This document shows, one piece after another, positions 36,646 to 49,500 of a stretch of DNA of 64,000 nt (its first letter is position 1; each line of letters starts with the position of its first letter). Origin of the DNA: Branchiostoma floridae (taxonomy: Eukaryota; Chordata; Leptocardii; Amphioxiformes; Branchiostomatidae); contig NC_049995.1 in assembly GCF_000003815.2 (NCBI RefSeq), positions 2,365,753 to 2,429,752 of the forward strand. Direction: 5' to 3'. The notes under the pieces were generated by a model. It had not been told where the DNA came from. It saw only the letters and a program-made list of their open reading frames with translations, and searched no databases. A program made the translations under genes and the position numbers.

Positions 36646-39600
36646 GTGAGTGTTATTTCGTGTGTAATTTCTGAAATTACGTCGCAATTTGAAGAATTAG
36701 GGGACCGTTATTTGGGGCATGCTAACGTTACCTGTAAAATGGCGTTACGTGTTATATGATATCTTGTACTTTATATGTTAAGGGCGGTGGTCGACAAGTT
36801 TAAATGTCCGCAATCTCAGAAAGGTTACAGTTATCCCCTTTCTTAGTATTTCAGTAGGACTGTTTAAGGTTTTAGTCTTGGATGAGTTTGTTTTAGGCAC
36901 GTGAGAAGAGGACTTTACAGGTGTAAGTTAGGTGTACCGTAATGTTCTTACCGTTAACGTTGTTTACATTTTACTAATTTAATCGACATTTTAAAAATGT
37001 CTAGTTGGGAAAAGCATTAGTGTAAAACTATGGGTGTATTTCAGTTGCACTATTTGTACACAAAGGTTTAGTTTTGTTCGATTTTTACCATTTATTTGCA
37101 GAATTCTAGATGTTGAGATTTCGAAAAACTGAGAATTTTGAACAGGCAAAACTTGTTTAGCTGTTGAAGTACATTTTAAGATAGTTAAGGGGTTTAACAG
37201 TGCCTTTTATGTCTTAAGATGAGGCATCAGTTTTACTATAAATGGCTCAAAGCTCACACAGGTGTGTTTACTACTAATCAGAAACAGGTGTAACTTTAAC
37301 ATACCTAACCTTAGGTTTTTTAAGACATGTGTTTGGGCTCTCATATAAGGTGAAGCAGACTGTAGTTAACAGTTATGTATAGGTTATTTTTAACTCTTAG
37401 GTATGACTCATAGGTAAGATATGTTGGCATGTTCAACTCCGGTAAAAAAATTAAACTAATTTTCCGTGTTTGTTAATAGCAACAGTGCCTTTATGAAGTT
37501 TATGATGTTATTCGCTTTCCTTTATTTGTACACATGTTATGGTCTAAGTCTGTATGGCAGCAATACTTTGAACGGGTATCGTTGACTCTTTTCCTTAACA
37601 GGTGGTTGTGAATGCATTGGCTTGATCTGTTTTCTTCTACTCAACTCAACACAACACAACTCTTAATAGAATATTCTCCGATCAGTGACTCATGAAAACA
37701 CTTAAGAAAAGTATCTCCAAGTTTTCGATGTCTGTTGAGAACATCTTGATCACAGAATGACCTAGTCTTGAGAGATCACGAGTCTAGGTCTGAAACTAGC
37801 ATATATATATAGAACAGGCTTCGAACATTTGGAGGTACATGTTTTCAAGAGTCCCTACTGTTGTAAGTCAAATTAAGATAAACCTTACGCTAATCTACTC
37901 ACAGTGTTTTATTCTGACGTTACAATTATGGCAAAAATTTGACCCAGTTTCATTCTAAATCCACCATTTCCATTTTTAAATCCACCGTCTATTTCAGTAG
38001 GAGACCAGACTGTAACATAACCCTTCCATGCTAAATCACATTTCCTATTTATAGGACGTATGTAACATTAACGTTGGACAAACTTCTAATGTAAACCATC
38101 TCACTACTACCTACAAGTCCACAAGTAAGTCCACAATCCACACAAGTTTGATATCTGAGGAATAAGATCAAATCGGCATCAATTTACATAGAAGAAAAAC
38201 CTACTTTGTCCAGGTACCCAGACCCAACCAACCCTAGCAAAAATCTGCTGATGTTTTGATGGATCAGTTGCTGGCAATGGACTTAAATTTTCAATTAGAC
38301 ATTTTGATTTGAATGATGAAAACATTGTAGAATCATTTTCCAACATATTCTTATTTCTTTAAAAAGAGGTTTGCCTGTCTCAAATTTTGTTAACAGGTGG
38401 TTGTGAATGCACATTTGCTTGACCTGTTTTATTCTGCACAAAACAACATAACTCTTAATGTACTTAAATTTTCAATTAGACATTTTGATTTGAATGATGA
38501 AAACATTGTAGAATCATTTTCCAACATATTCTTATTTCTTTAAAAAGAGGTTTGCCTGTCTCAAATTTTGTTAACAGGTGGTTGTGAATGCACATTTGCT
38601 TGACCTGTTTTATTCTGCACAAAACAACATAACTCTTAATGTACTTAATGACTAAACATGATGCTTAAGCTGTTTGGCATCAGAATATTATCATCAGAAT
38701 ATTACTCTCTCTGGAAACCGCAAAATGCCAAAAACACTAATTATACATGGTCATACTGATTGACAAATGAGGTACATTTCATACTGGTCAGTAATTTTCT
38801 TTAGGAATTAGCAATTAATCTTTATAAGAGTTCCTATCTACTGGCCCTAATTTTTAGCACCATTACCAGAAACAAAGCAATAACTTTCCTTGGCCCTATA
38901 CCGAACACCTGTTTCCAATATGTCCTTACTGTATGAATATGTTGCCATGAATTTTTTTCCAACGTGTTCTTTATGTCTATGGCCAAATCTTTTTCAAAAA
39001 GAAGAAAAAAAAGAGAGAGAGATCCCATCTACTGGCCCTAATTTTTTCAGGACTAGCAACAGCTAGCTATCAACAAAACATTAACTTTCCCTGGCCCTAC
39101 CCCAACACCTGTTTCCACTATGTCTATACTATAAGAATATGTTTCCTTGAAAGTTGTATAAGCATAGAGCCTGTGGGGAGGATTCGGCTCATTGTTTGCG
39201 CAGTGATATTGATTGGTACTTTGGTTACCGTGGTGATGGCTTGTAGTACCAGGAGGCATGATGTCATGTGGGCGTGGTTTGACTGACACGTCTATATATG
39301 GTGTGTGTACAGTTTGTATGATCAATTTCAACTTGTCAAGTAGGGACGTGTACATAGGGCCTATACCTGTAAAATTTTTCGGTAGTCAGTATACAAATAA
39401 TACCTGGACCTGAAAAACTTAGCGCTGTCCTGTGGACACCCACATTTCTTTAAATCTATCACTTGAGAATTACTGAAAATTGTAAATACTTTAATCAGTC
39501 TAGATCTTGTTTTGCAGTATTTTTCATGTCGTTCAACTACAACCAATCTCTTTATACAAATATGTTCAAAGTCTGACTACATCCACCCCCAGAAATAAAT

Positions 39601-40500
39601 TCGAAACAGAACTAACTTTGATGAAAGAATTTTTCCCAAATTAAATGAAATGCTTTCTTAAGTACATGTATTAGTGAGACCCTAAAAATTAAAGCAGTGA
39701 ATCTTCATGCAAGGCGCCAAAAAATCTAGTTATGATATCATACATTTTATTTGTGATTTCCATCTGTCATGAGGGCAATCCATTTTGTGTAATTAATAAT
39801 TTATGTCAGCTGAACAATAGGAACACTGTGTTTCCATATGTACAAAAAGCATCAAGGGATTCAGGACTATCTAGATTGAAATTTTAAGAGTCGTATTTTT
39901 TTACCTGTGTGGAAACTGAGGTATTTATTTTGCGTTGTTTTTTTGTCTTGGTGTATGTCTGCAGTTATTTGAATATTGTCAGTGAGGCCTCAAGGTGGGG
40001 AGGCTGGTCAAGAAAAATACAGCAAATAAGGAAAAACTCACAATTTTTCCCATCAACCTCTGCTTGGAGAGTATATAACAGGTACAAGGCAGGCTTTTTA
40101 GTATCAACACCTGTGATCCCAGGTGGATTCTGTGTTGTTCTTTGAGTAGAGTGGCATCTTTGGAGAAAAAGTAATTTGTCCTGCGGGACTCATAAACTTG
40201 TGAAAGATTAAATATACAATGTCCCTCATGGGAACATTCAGTGGCCAAAACTGGATGCTGAAAAATCACAAAAAGAAAAGATTCTCAAATTTCAAATCAG
40301 CACAAACTTAAATGATCCTGGTGGTGTCAATAGGGTATATGATACATGATTTAGGTTGTTTGTCAAAATTCATGCAATTCTAAAAGTAAAAGTGTCATAA
40401 TGACCATATGTTATAGACACGTTTGGCTCAGTATCTAGGTAATACTTTGATGTTATTACAGCCTTGATGTTAAAGAAAACTAAACTCTACTCTATTTTCC
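36646..40500. other. Probable first intron of the giant EGF gene
   Basis: There are no protein-like frames. It contains the 181-bp tandem duplication at 38281-38642 with a partial older copy near 37597-37670. A diverged repeat of about 190-bp spacing lies at 38830-39150 (CTACTGGCCCTAATTTTT and AACACCTGTTTCCA occur in both). A solo CAACCTCTGCTTGGAGAGT end sits at about 40056. Confidence 0.45.
38281..38642. repeat. Tandem duplication, 2 x 181 bp
   Basis: Bases 38281-38461 and 38462-38642 read as identical, each starting ACTTAAATTTTCAATTAGAC and ending ACATAACTCTTAATGT. A degraded third relative of the right part (TTAACAGGTGGTTGTGAATG and following) lies at about 37597. Confidence 0.9.
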
Positions 40501-40536
40501 AGGGCCGTCCTCCCTGACCACACAGAGTTTTCCACT

Positions 40537-43500
40537 ATGCAACCGTCCAGATGTAAGTGCCATTGTCCAACTACTGCTGCCCTGGGACCAAGACTTGTGC
40601 ATCCAAGAACACTGGGTACAAGAACAGCAAGCATCATGGGAAGCCTACACTACATTCCTCATTCGAATGTTCAGTCCACGAATAAGGGACCAACAAATTT
40701 CCTCCCCTCAGTCAGAACTCCGCCAGGTTTTTCTTGGTTGGTGACGATCATGTCGATATGGCTTGTTCTGGTTGCCATAGCAACCCCGTCGAGCGGCGTG
40801 GAATGTAACGTTCCGAGCGAAACCCCCTGGAGGGGATTTGCGGTGAGTTTTTCGCGGGAATGGCGGATTGATGCCGCGTGCAGTACATACTTCGATTGTT
40901 ACGGCGTCAACGCAACACTGGAGAACATTGCACAACTCTGTCCTGTAGAAATGCAAGAAGGCGACTCCCTGTATTTGAATTCTTCATCAAACCCCTTTTT
41001 CCCGGAGGTAAAAGCTGTCAACGTGTCAGAAACTGACTTCGTCAACTGCCCTACTGATTATACACAAGACCAGCTCCTATTTGGCAACACTTCTACAGCA
41101 GGAATGTCGCTGCTCGTAGATTCAAGATTCCTCGCAGTCGGAGTGAACTATTTCGCACAAGTTCCAGACGACAGTTCTCTTTTCGGCCGATGCGATTTGG
41201 GGTTGAGACTTAATGTCACGGTAAAAACGAGAGATTGTGAACCGACGAGTGCAGACCCGGAATGCAGCAGGAACGGTCGTTGCGTGACACGGCCTCAAGA
41301 GGCGACGTACAGCTGTGCGTGTGAGGACGGTTTTCTCGGAGTCTACTGTGGGGAGCAGGATGGTTGCTATGGCAACCCGTGCCTGTACGGTACATGTGAG
41401 GATGTGCAGGAAGGACTGAGCGGAAATGACTACACCTGTGTCTGTGAGGAGGGGTTTACAGGTGGTTGTTTTCAGTTTGTCTCGATGTTTGTGTTCTTCT
41501 GAATTTAAAGGGTGTACTGACAGAGACCCTTTATCATACTCTATGATTATCTTCGTTTACGAAGCTTTTGTTTTTGGTTTGTCTGTTTGTATTCTTGTGT
41601 ATCTATAGTTATTTCAATGCACCATCAGCAGGGTGAGAGAAAGTGAGTGGGAAGATAGTGTCATTGCCTTGTGGGAGTGACAGGAAGTAGAGTTTGGAGT
41701 TGGTAGAACTAGCCATAATCAGACATGACAAACAGTCCAGGTCATGGGGTCAATGGAAGAGGCTACTAATAGATGTTGTTTCATTGGTCTGATTTTTATC
41801 CATATTTTTGCAGTATTATGTTTTCCATATGCTTGTTTCTTGAACTACGGTATCATCTTTTTAGAAGTTGATACAGTAATTCATCAGATCAATAGTTAAC
41901 CTGCAGGCACGTTTACAGTATTGTGAATACTGATGTGACTTTTTATGTCCATTTCTAGGTAAGAACTGTTCAGAGCTGATAGACTTGTGCACAGAGGGCG
42001 TGTGTAACAACGGCACCTGTGTGAACGGTACTACTACAGACAGCCACTACTGCGTCTGCCACCCAGGCTATACTGGTAAGGCATCCTCACAATAGATAAT
42101 TTTTATGTGTTTAAAGTCCTTGTTGAGAAATCTTGTTGGTGATTTGTGTGGACGTTTGTTTTCATTGTGTCTAGACTTCAGAAATGGTTTAGCCTGTGTA
42201 CCATCCTACATAGTGACCGCTGGCTCATTAGCAGGCAAAAATATTGAGCCAGTGGTCACTACAGAGGATGGTACTCAGGCTTAACTTAAGATTGTTGCCT
42301 TTTGCAGTGCAAACAATTTTTATAGGATTCTCAGATTTAGATGACTTTTATGCACCAGTAAGCTTGAAACTTTAAGAACAGTAATTTAAAAGGAATTAAA
42401 GGAATTTCCTGTGGAATATTGGACAAAAGAATTTTTTAAAAATCTGTTGTTTTTATTCCATGACAGGTCCTACTTGCAACATCATCATCGACTTGTGCGA
42501 ATCATCCCCCTGCGAAAACAGTGCTACCTGTACTCCTGTCATACCACTGGACTACAGCTGCGAATGTGTGGCTGGTTTTACAGGCAAGGATTGCGAGGTG
42601 GACATAAACGAGTGCGGGTCCAACCCGTGTAGTAACCGCGCCACGTGCGTTGACCTCGTCGACGGTTACAACTGCGTTTGCACGGAAGGTTACTCGGGAG
42701 AAGAGTGTGACGTCGAAATCAACTTCTGCGAGTCACAACCCTGCAAGAACGAGGGAACATGCAACCGTGTACTGAACGGCTACACGTGTACGTGTGCGTC
42801 GGGTTTCACCGGGCCAACATGCGAAATACCGGACCATCAGTGTGAGAGCGACACGTGCCAAAATGGCGGACAGTGCTTCCCGGTCCCTAACGGATTCGAG
42901 TGTCTTTGTCAGCCGGGCTGGACAGGAGATTTGTGAGTCACAATTACATGTCTGTAAACATAGTTTGTGGACAGGTAGGCCAATTTGCTAAATTCTAAAT
43001 TCTAAAAAATGATAATTATTGTACTTTTAATAGACGACTTTTTATTCACAAAATACTATATCGGAGACAGACTTACACACCTATGTTCCAACATACCCAG
43101 GTTTCTGACCGCACCTAACACTAACTCCTAGGTTTGTGCCTTAACATATAGGCATTGGAAAATATTGTGTTGGAACATAGGGGTGTCGGACAATATAAGT
43201 GTCAGGACATACATAAGCCATAGGGGAGTCCCCATGGAAATTGTGCTCTCACTGTCTCTATTGTTTGTTACTCTGTGACTGGAGGGTAACCTCCAGCGAA
43301 AGAGTGTTAGCGGTTTATGGGTTGAGTGTTCGCACCAATATCTCGATGTTCCATTTGCCGCAATTGTATGTGGTTTGGTATGTCATCTGTACTCTGTTGT
43401 GAAATGATGCACGTTCTTTTTTTTTCGCGGTAGCTGTTTTTATTATGGATGTAATTTCAGTTTCCACCTTTATGCCGTCCGGTATAGTGGTCCAGGTCTT

Positions 43501-46500
43501 TGTTATGATTGCGCCTTAAGCCTTGTTATATTTCTGCATACTTTAATAGACATATTCTATGAAAATTGAACATTCTTCTATCGTCTTTTCCTGTTCCAGT
43601 TGTGATGAACGTCAGAACTACTGTGTGGACATTAACCCTGACGTGTGTCAGAACGGAGGAATATGTCAGGATACGAGCCTGCCGGATGGACCGCCCAGCT
43701 ACAACTGCACCTGTTTGCCTGGGTGGCAGGGTAAGATATGCAAATGTTTATTCAAATGGTGTCATAATTTGCATAATCTATAACTTATGATATCACTAAA
43801 CCTTCATACAAAATATTTCATACATACACTTTTTAGAGTGTTACTAGAAGTTTCGTTATTAGTGTAAATTGTCATGTTGTTATTTGCAATACACTGTATC
43901 CTGTACAGTTGTTCAAAAAGCCATCCATGGACTGTACCACATTACTTTCAGGAAGGAGTATCTTCCTGTAATGCTGTAGTACCTTAAAGCGGCATCTTAA
44001 ATAATCTTAAATTGCCTTGTTTTATGGGGGGGGGGGGGCTGCATCAACTTTCTCACTATCCCACTATCGAAAATATCTTGAGTTATGGCACAAACACAAC
44101 CAACAACAACATCTTTCTTGCATCAGCAGAGAACCTCTGTCCTGAAGGAAACAAATAAAGTTTTACTTAAATAAATTTTTACTTTGCTCCTTACAGGTAG
44201 AGACTGTGAGGTGGAGACAGATGAGTGTGAATCGGACCCCTGCTTAAATGGAGGAACTTGCTTCGAGGCTTTCAACTACTTCAACTGTACATGTGTGCTT
44301 GGTATGTAGCACTCATATTCACTACTTTTTGGTAGCAAAATGATAATGTTTATTGTAGATCATACAATGATAGACTGGTCCTGAATGGCCATCACAATTC
44401 TCAGTCCAACCAATGTTGGCATGGTTGTCAATTAGCAGTTTGACCATTGGAAAACTGGTGGCATGTTTGCCAAATATTTGTGCATTCATGTTTTTATTTT
44501 GCATTTCTATGTTACTTTTCATTTAAATGGACAGTGACTATTTGATTGGTCTATTAGCTAAAGATGTGTTTATTAAGGCAAAATTTGAAAAAATGAAGTT
44601 TGAGTTGATCAAAATTTGTTTTCCAGTAAACAATATTTATAATGTATATAGTGCTAACAGCAACAGTGCTATGTTGTAGTAAGACTTAATTTGGTTGTGT
44701 TATAGAAAACTCCTATATCCTATCAACTTTTTTATTTGTTTGTTGTCTCCTAGGTTACAATGGAACCCAGTGTGAGAACAACATCGATGCCTGCGAGCTC
44801 GGCGGTACACCGGAGGAGAAATGTCTGAACGGCGCGACGTGTCTGGACTCAGACATCGGGCTGGAGTACACCTGTCTGTGTGTCCCAGGGTTCATAGGTC
44901 AGGACAATTTTAACAACCCTGTACGGTCCACAGTTGATACAATGTTGTAACCTTAGGCCATGGAAAGCTGTCTCCAGCAAATTAAAATCTTTTTTTCGTC
45001 CCGCTTATTGGTTATACTTCTTAAGGTAATATTTGACTTGATTGGTAAACAGCTTGATGAGTTGAGTTTATTTAGATACCCTTTAGCTCAAATTGAGCTA
45101 ATCTTCCAGGGCTCGTACAAATAAGAGGCATACAATATATACAAATACAATACAAATGTATATACAAATCCTATGCAAGACTTAATCATTAATTGGAGAA
45201 AGCAAGAAACTTATAATGAAAATTCCAAATAAAATGGCTGACATCGTAAGATCAAGATGAAGTAATTCGAGTATTGAAATATGAGACAATTTTCCTTTGC
45301 TCCGTATGAGCTCTTGGATATGTCAATCCACTGTACTTATTATTGCTAGTTGAATAGAGAACCAAGTAACAATGAATGATACTAAATGACAAATTTAAAA
45401 CATTTCATTATTTGTTATTTGTACATACTTTATCAGGTTCCAACTGTAGCGAGGAGGTTTTGGAATGTGAGTCGGAACCGTGCCAGAATAGCGCCACCTG
45501 CCTGGATCTGATTGGTCGATACGAGTGTAACTGTACTGACGGGTTCTACGGTGTCAACTGTGAGAGCGACAAGGACTGGTGCGAAGATGAGGTCAGTTAA
45601 GATAATGTTAGAAATGTTGCAAATTCAAATGTTCGTTGTATTTACATGTGTCCTGACTCTAAACATCCATCATGATTGTTTTCTGTCATCATCATTTGAA
45701 CAACGTAGATAGAATTAAAATTGTGAGAGTTGAAAATATCAGCTTTTAGTAGTTTTACAACAATTGAAACATTAACATTAACTGTCATAATTTTTCCGGG
45801 TAGAGTAAGTTTGAATGTGTAATATACTTTAAAGAGGACAGGACAATGTCTCTGACAATAAAGGGACAGGCCAAGTTTCGTCCAAAGCAGTCTCAGGCGA
45901 CCAGAAACACCATTTCCTGTCGGAGCACAGCAGCATTAGTGAACCTCCCCTCCTTCCCTGATTATTCCCATCCTCCACCTACCCGCTCTAATTCCTCATG
46001 GTAGCATCTGTCTTTTAGGCAGTCGGGTGTGTTATGGAGTTGCCACTGACCCATATTTGTGTTTGTGCTATTTGTGAGTAGACAGAAAATGGAATTCTTT
46101 CATAACTTGTGGAGAAGAGAATTCACGTCTCTATCATTCTACACTGCAGCCCTGCTACAACAGTGGTACCTGTATCACAGTGCTGGGCTGGTACCGTTGC
46201 GAGTGCGCCCCTGGCTGGTCGGGCGAGAACTGCACCGAGAACATCGACGAGTGTGTGAACAACACCTGCCAGAACGGAGCCACCTGCCAAGACCAGATAG
46301 CCTCCTACAGGTGAGTAACAGGTGCTACAGGAGTGAACAGGTGCTCAAGGTGGGCTCCACTGCTACCACCTGTTAGCTAAGATATACATGTACGAATGTC
46401 TGCACAGAGCCGTGTCTTAGGTGAGACTGAATGTGGGTCCCTCTCCTTTTATTGGAACAACAGATGTCTTCCTCATTACACAATACTGTCAGGACTTACT

Positions 46501-49500
46501 GGCAACGTATGTCTAAGTTGTAAAGATTGTTTATAGAATCTTTAGTTCAAAATAGTCTAGAGTAACAGCGTTGTTTGGATGAAACATGCTTATTCTGCAC
46601 CCCATCAAACAATTTATGTTAGTAGAAAATTGACATTTTAAGTTCTAGAGTTGATCAAATCTCCCTTTTTGTTGTTTTGTGATTTCCAGCTGTGAATGTG
46701 CTGTGGGTTTCAACGGTACGTACTGCGAGAACAACATCGACGACTGTGTCTCCGTTCCGTGTCAAAATGGCGGCACTTGCCACGATCAAGTCAACGACTT
46801 CAGCTGCACTTGCGCTCCTGGTTTCACGGGGAAGGATTGCTCCACTGACATCGATGATTGCGAATCTTCGCCATGTGAAAACGGCGCCACCTGTACGGAC
46901 TTGGTCAACGACTACAACTGCACTTGTGCTCCAGGGTACGAGGGGAAGAACTGTACCGTTGACATCGACGATTGTTTGTCCTCGCCATGTGAACATGGCG
47001 GCACCTGCATTGATGCTGTGAACGACTTTAGTTGCACGTGTTCGGCCGGGTATACAGGAAAAAACTGCTCGCTAAACATCGATGAGTGCGAAGCGTTGCC
47101 TTGTGAAAATGGTGCGACTTGTTCTGATGCTGTCAATGATTACATCTGCACATGTGCTCCCGGTTATGCCGGAAAGAACTGTTCGGTAAACATAGACAAT
47201 TGCGCGTCCATGCCGTGTGAAAATGGAGGCACATGTTTTGACGAAGTCAACGATTTCAGGTGTACCTGTATGCCTGGGTATACTGGCAAAAACTGTTCCG
47301 TCGACATAAACGAATGCGAATCATCACCATGTGAGAACGGTGCTACCTGTACAGACCTCATCAACGACTATGCATGTAACTGCACAGCTGGTTTTGATGG
47401 AAAGAACTGCTCTAATAATATCGATGACTGTGAGTCCTCCCCTTGTGAGAATGACGGAACATGCGTGGATCTTGTGGATGACTTTGAATGCCGCTGCACT
47501 CCCGGGTTTGAGGGAAACAACTGCTCAGTGAACGTTGACGAGTGTTCTTCCAACCCTTGTGCAAACGGAGGCCTGTGTGTGGATGAGATCAATGGATATC
47601 AGTGCTTCTGTGTACCAGGTAAGCGAAGGAGTGGTGGTGTAAAAATGGTCAGGGACTTTATACTCCTATGATGTTTATCAACCTCTAGCCCTAACCAGGG
47701 ATAGCTCCAGGACCTGTCTTTCTGTCCCAGGATGGAAATTCGCTTCTTGGGACAGTAATTTTTTTTTACCTCATCCATGACATAAAAATTTTTGACAGAT
47801 AAGCCTAATTGACAGATTTAAGAACAAAAACAAACATTGGGGTCCTAAATACTCAGTGGGACAAAAAAAATTTAAGCTGGAAAGAGCCCTGTCCTAAATC
47901 CACAAACATTACAACATAGGAGTGTCACCCAAGTGGTCAAAGTTCTAAAGTGCAACGTAAAATAAAGTGTGCAAAGTGCAAAATATTACTATTAAAAGTC
48001 ATAAGTATGGTTGATATGGAGATCTAGGAGATCTAAGCTATGATCAAACATCTAAGCTGACTAAAGCTAGCAGTCAGGCCCCAGAGCCTTAGGAAACAAT
48101 GGTAAGTAACTTAGCCTCTTCATGGGTGATTAGTAAAGACAACATGGGCACACCATGCTAATCCCTTGGTGTGGTAGGGACCACCCTGACCCCATTAAAA
48201 ACTCATCAGGCTCAATCAAAGACTCATTAGGCCAGTATTGGCTTCCTCCTAGGGGTAAGGATACACTGGGAGAGTGGGTTGAAAAATAAATAGAAATCTT
48301 CAACAGACAGACTATCCATTAGGGAACTGTTACAGAAAATTTATGTAGAAAGTTCTACAATTCATAAATAGTTCATTTTGGGCAGAACTTATTCTGCAAA
48401 GGGATCACTTCTAGAATCAGGGCTGTGTCTAAGTTTGAATTTTTTCTGCCCCTCTCATAGTTTAGCACCACTCTTGATTTTCAAATAATTGCAAAATCTG
48501 TCATTTTAAGGTTATTAAAGATTCATTTTCATCCATTTCATGTCATAAAGTTAAGATTTTAGGACAGACGGTAACATTTTTACTTTTTTCATTGTTGTAC
48601 AATGTGACAATGTTTTATCATTGAATGTACTTTAGTTGATTTGCACTGTTTTATGTTTTGTTTGTGTATGCAGGGTACTTTGAAAAGCGCCCTAGTGGCC
48701 ATATGTTGCATTTAGATACTAAGTACTAAATGAAATGAAATCTTTCCTGTTTAGGATTTATTGGTGAGAACTGCAGTATCGACATTGATGAGTGTCTGAC
48801 GGCGGCATGTGAAAACGGCGCCACCTGTACAGACCTGATTGATGACTACAACTGCACCTGTGCTCCAGGTAACTTCTTCAATTTTCTATTGGGCAAAATT
48901 ATATCAAAGTGCATTCTTTCCATGGCATTTTTGGCCTAACGAAAATAGATTGTGACATTCAGATGTACTATTTGCAACTTGAGATCAATTGTTTTGGTGT
49001 ATATGAATGCTTGTCTTTTTTTTTCTTCTTCTTCGATACCCTTGAACCACCCCTACTAGGGTATCACTGAGGGATACTTTTATATGTTTTTCTATATGTA
49101 TGTAGTTGTATGAATACAGTACAGCGAGGGGGAAGATGGTATAATTACTAGACCAGAAAAATAGTGGTCAAATATCAATGATTGACAGGCAGGAAGTGGT
49201 AGAACATATGAGAGTCCCATTCAGTTGAGAGTGACAGGAAGTGACCAACGGACACGACTGTAAACATTGATCAAAATCTTATTTGCATAATAGATGAACT
49301 AGAATCAAACAAGTCATATGAGAAATTCAGAGACCTTCAAACTCTTGTTCACTTTCAAAAGTTTGAATGTTTGTATTTTCCTTCAAGGCTGGAGTGGAGA
49401 GAACTGCACAGAGAATATCGACGAATGCCTGTCCAGTCCGTGTGGTGTCGGCACCTGTGTTGACGACATCAACGGGTACAACTGTTCGTGTCCACAAGAC

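Noticed and set aside
46655-46996. Long minus-strand frame opposite the EGF array
   Set aside because: It mirrors the repetitive EGF coding sequence, has no domain of its own, and the + strand frame is clearly the coding one with matching splice sites.
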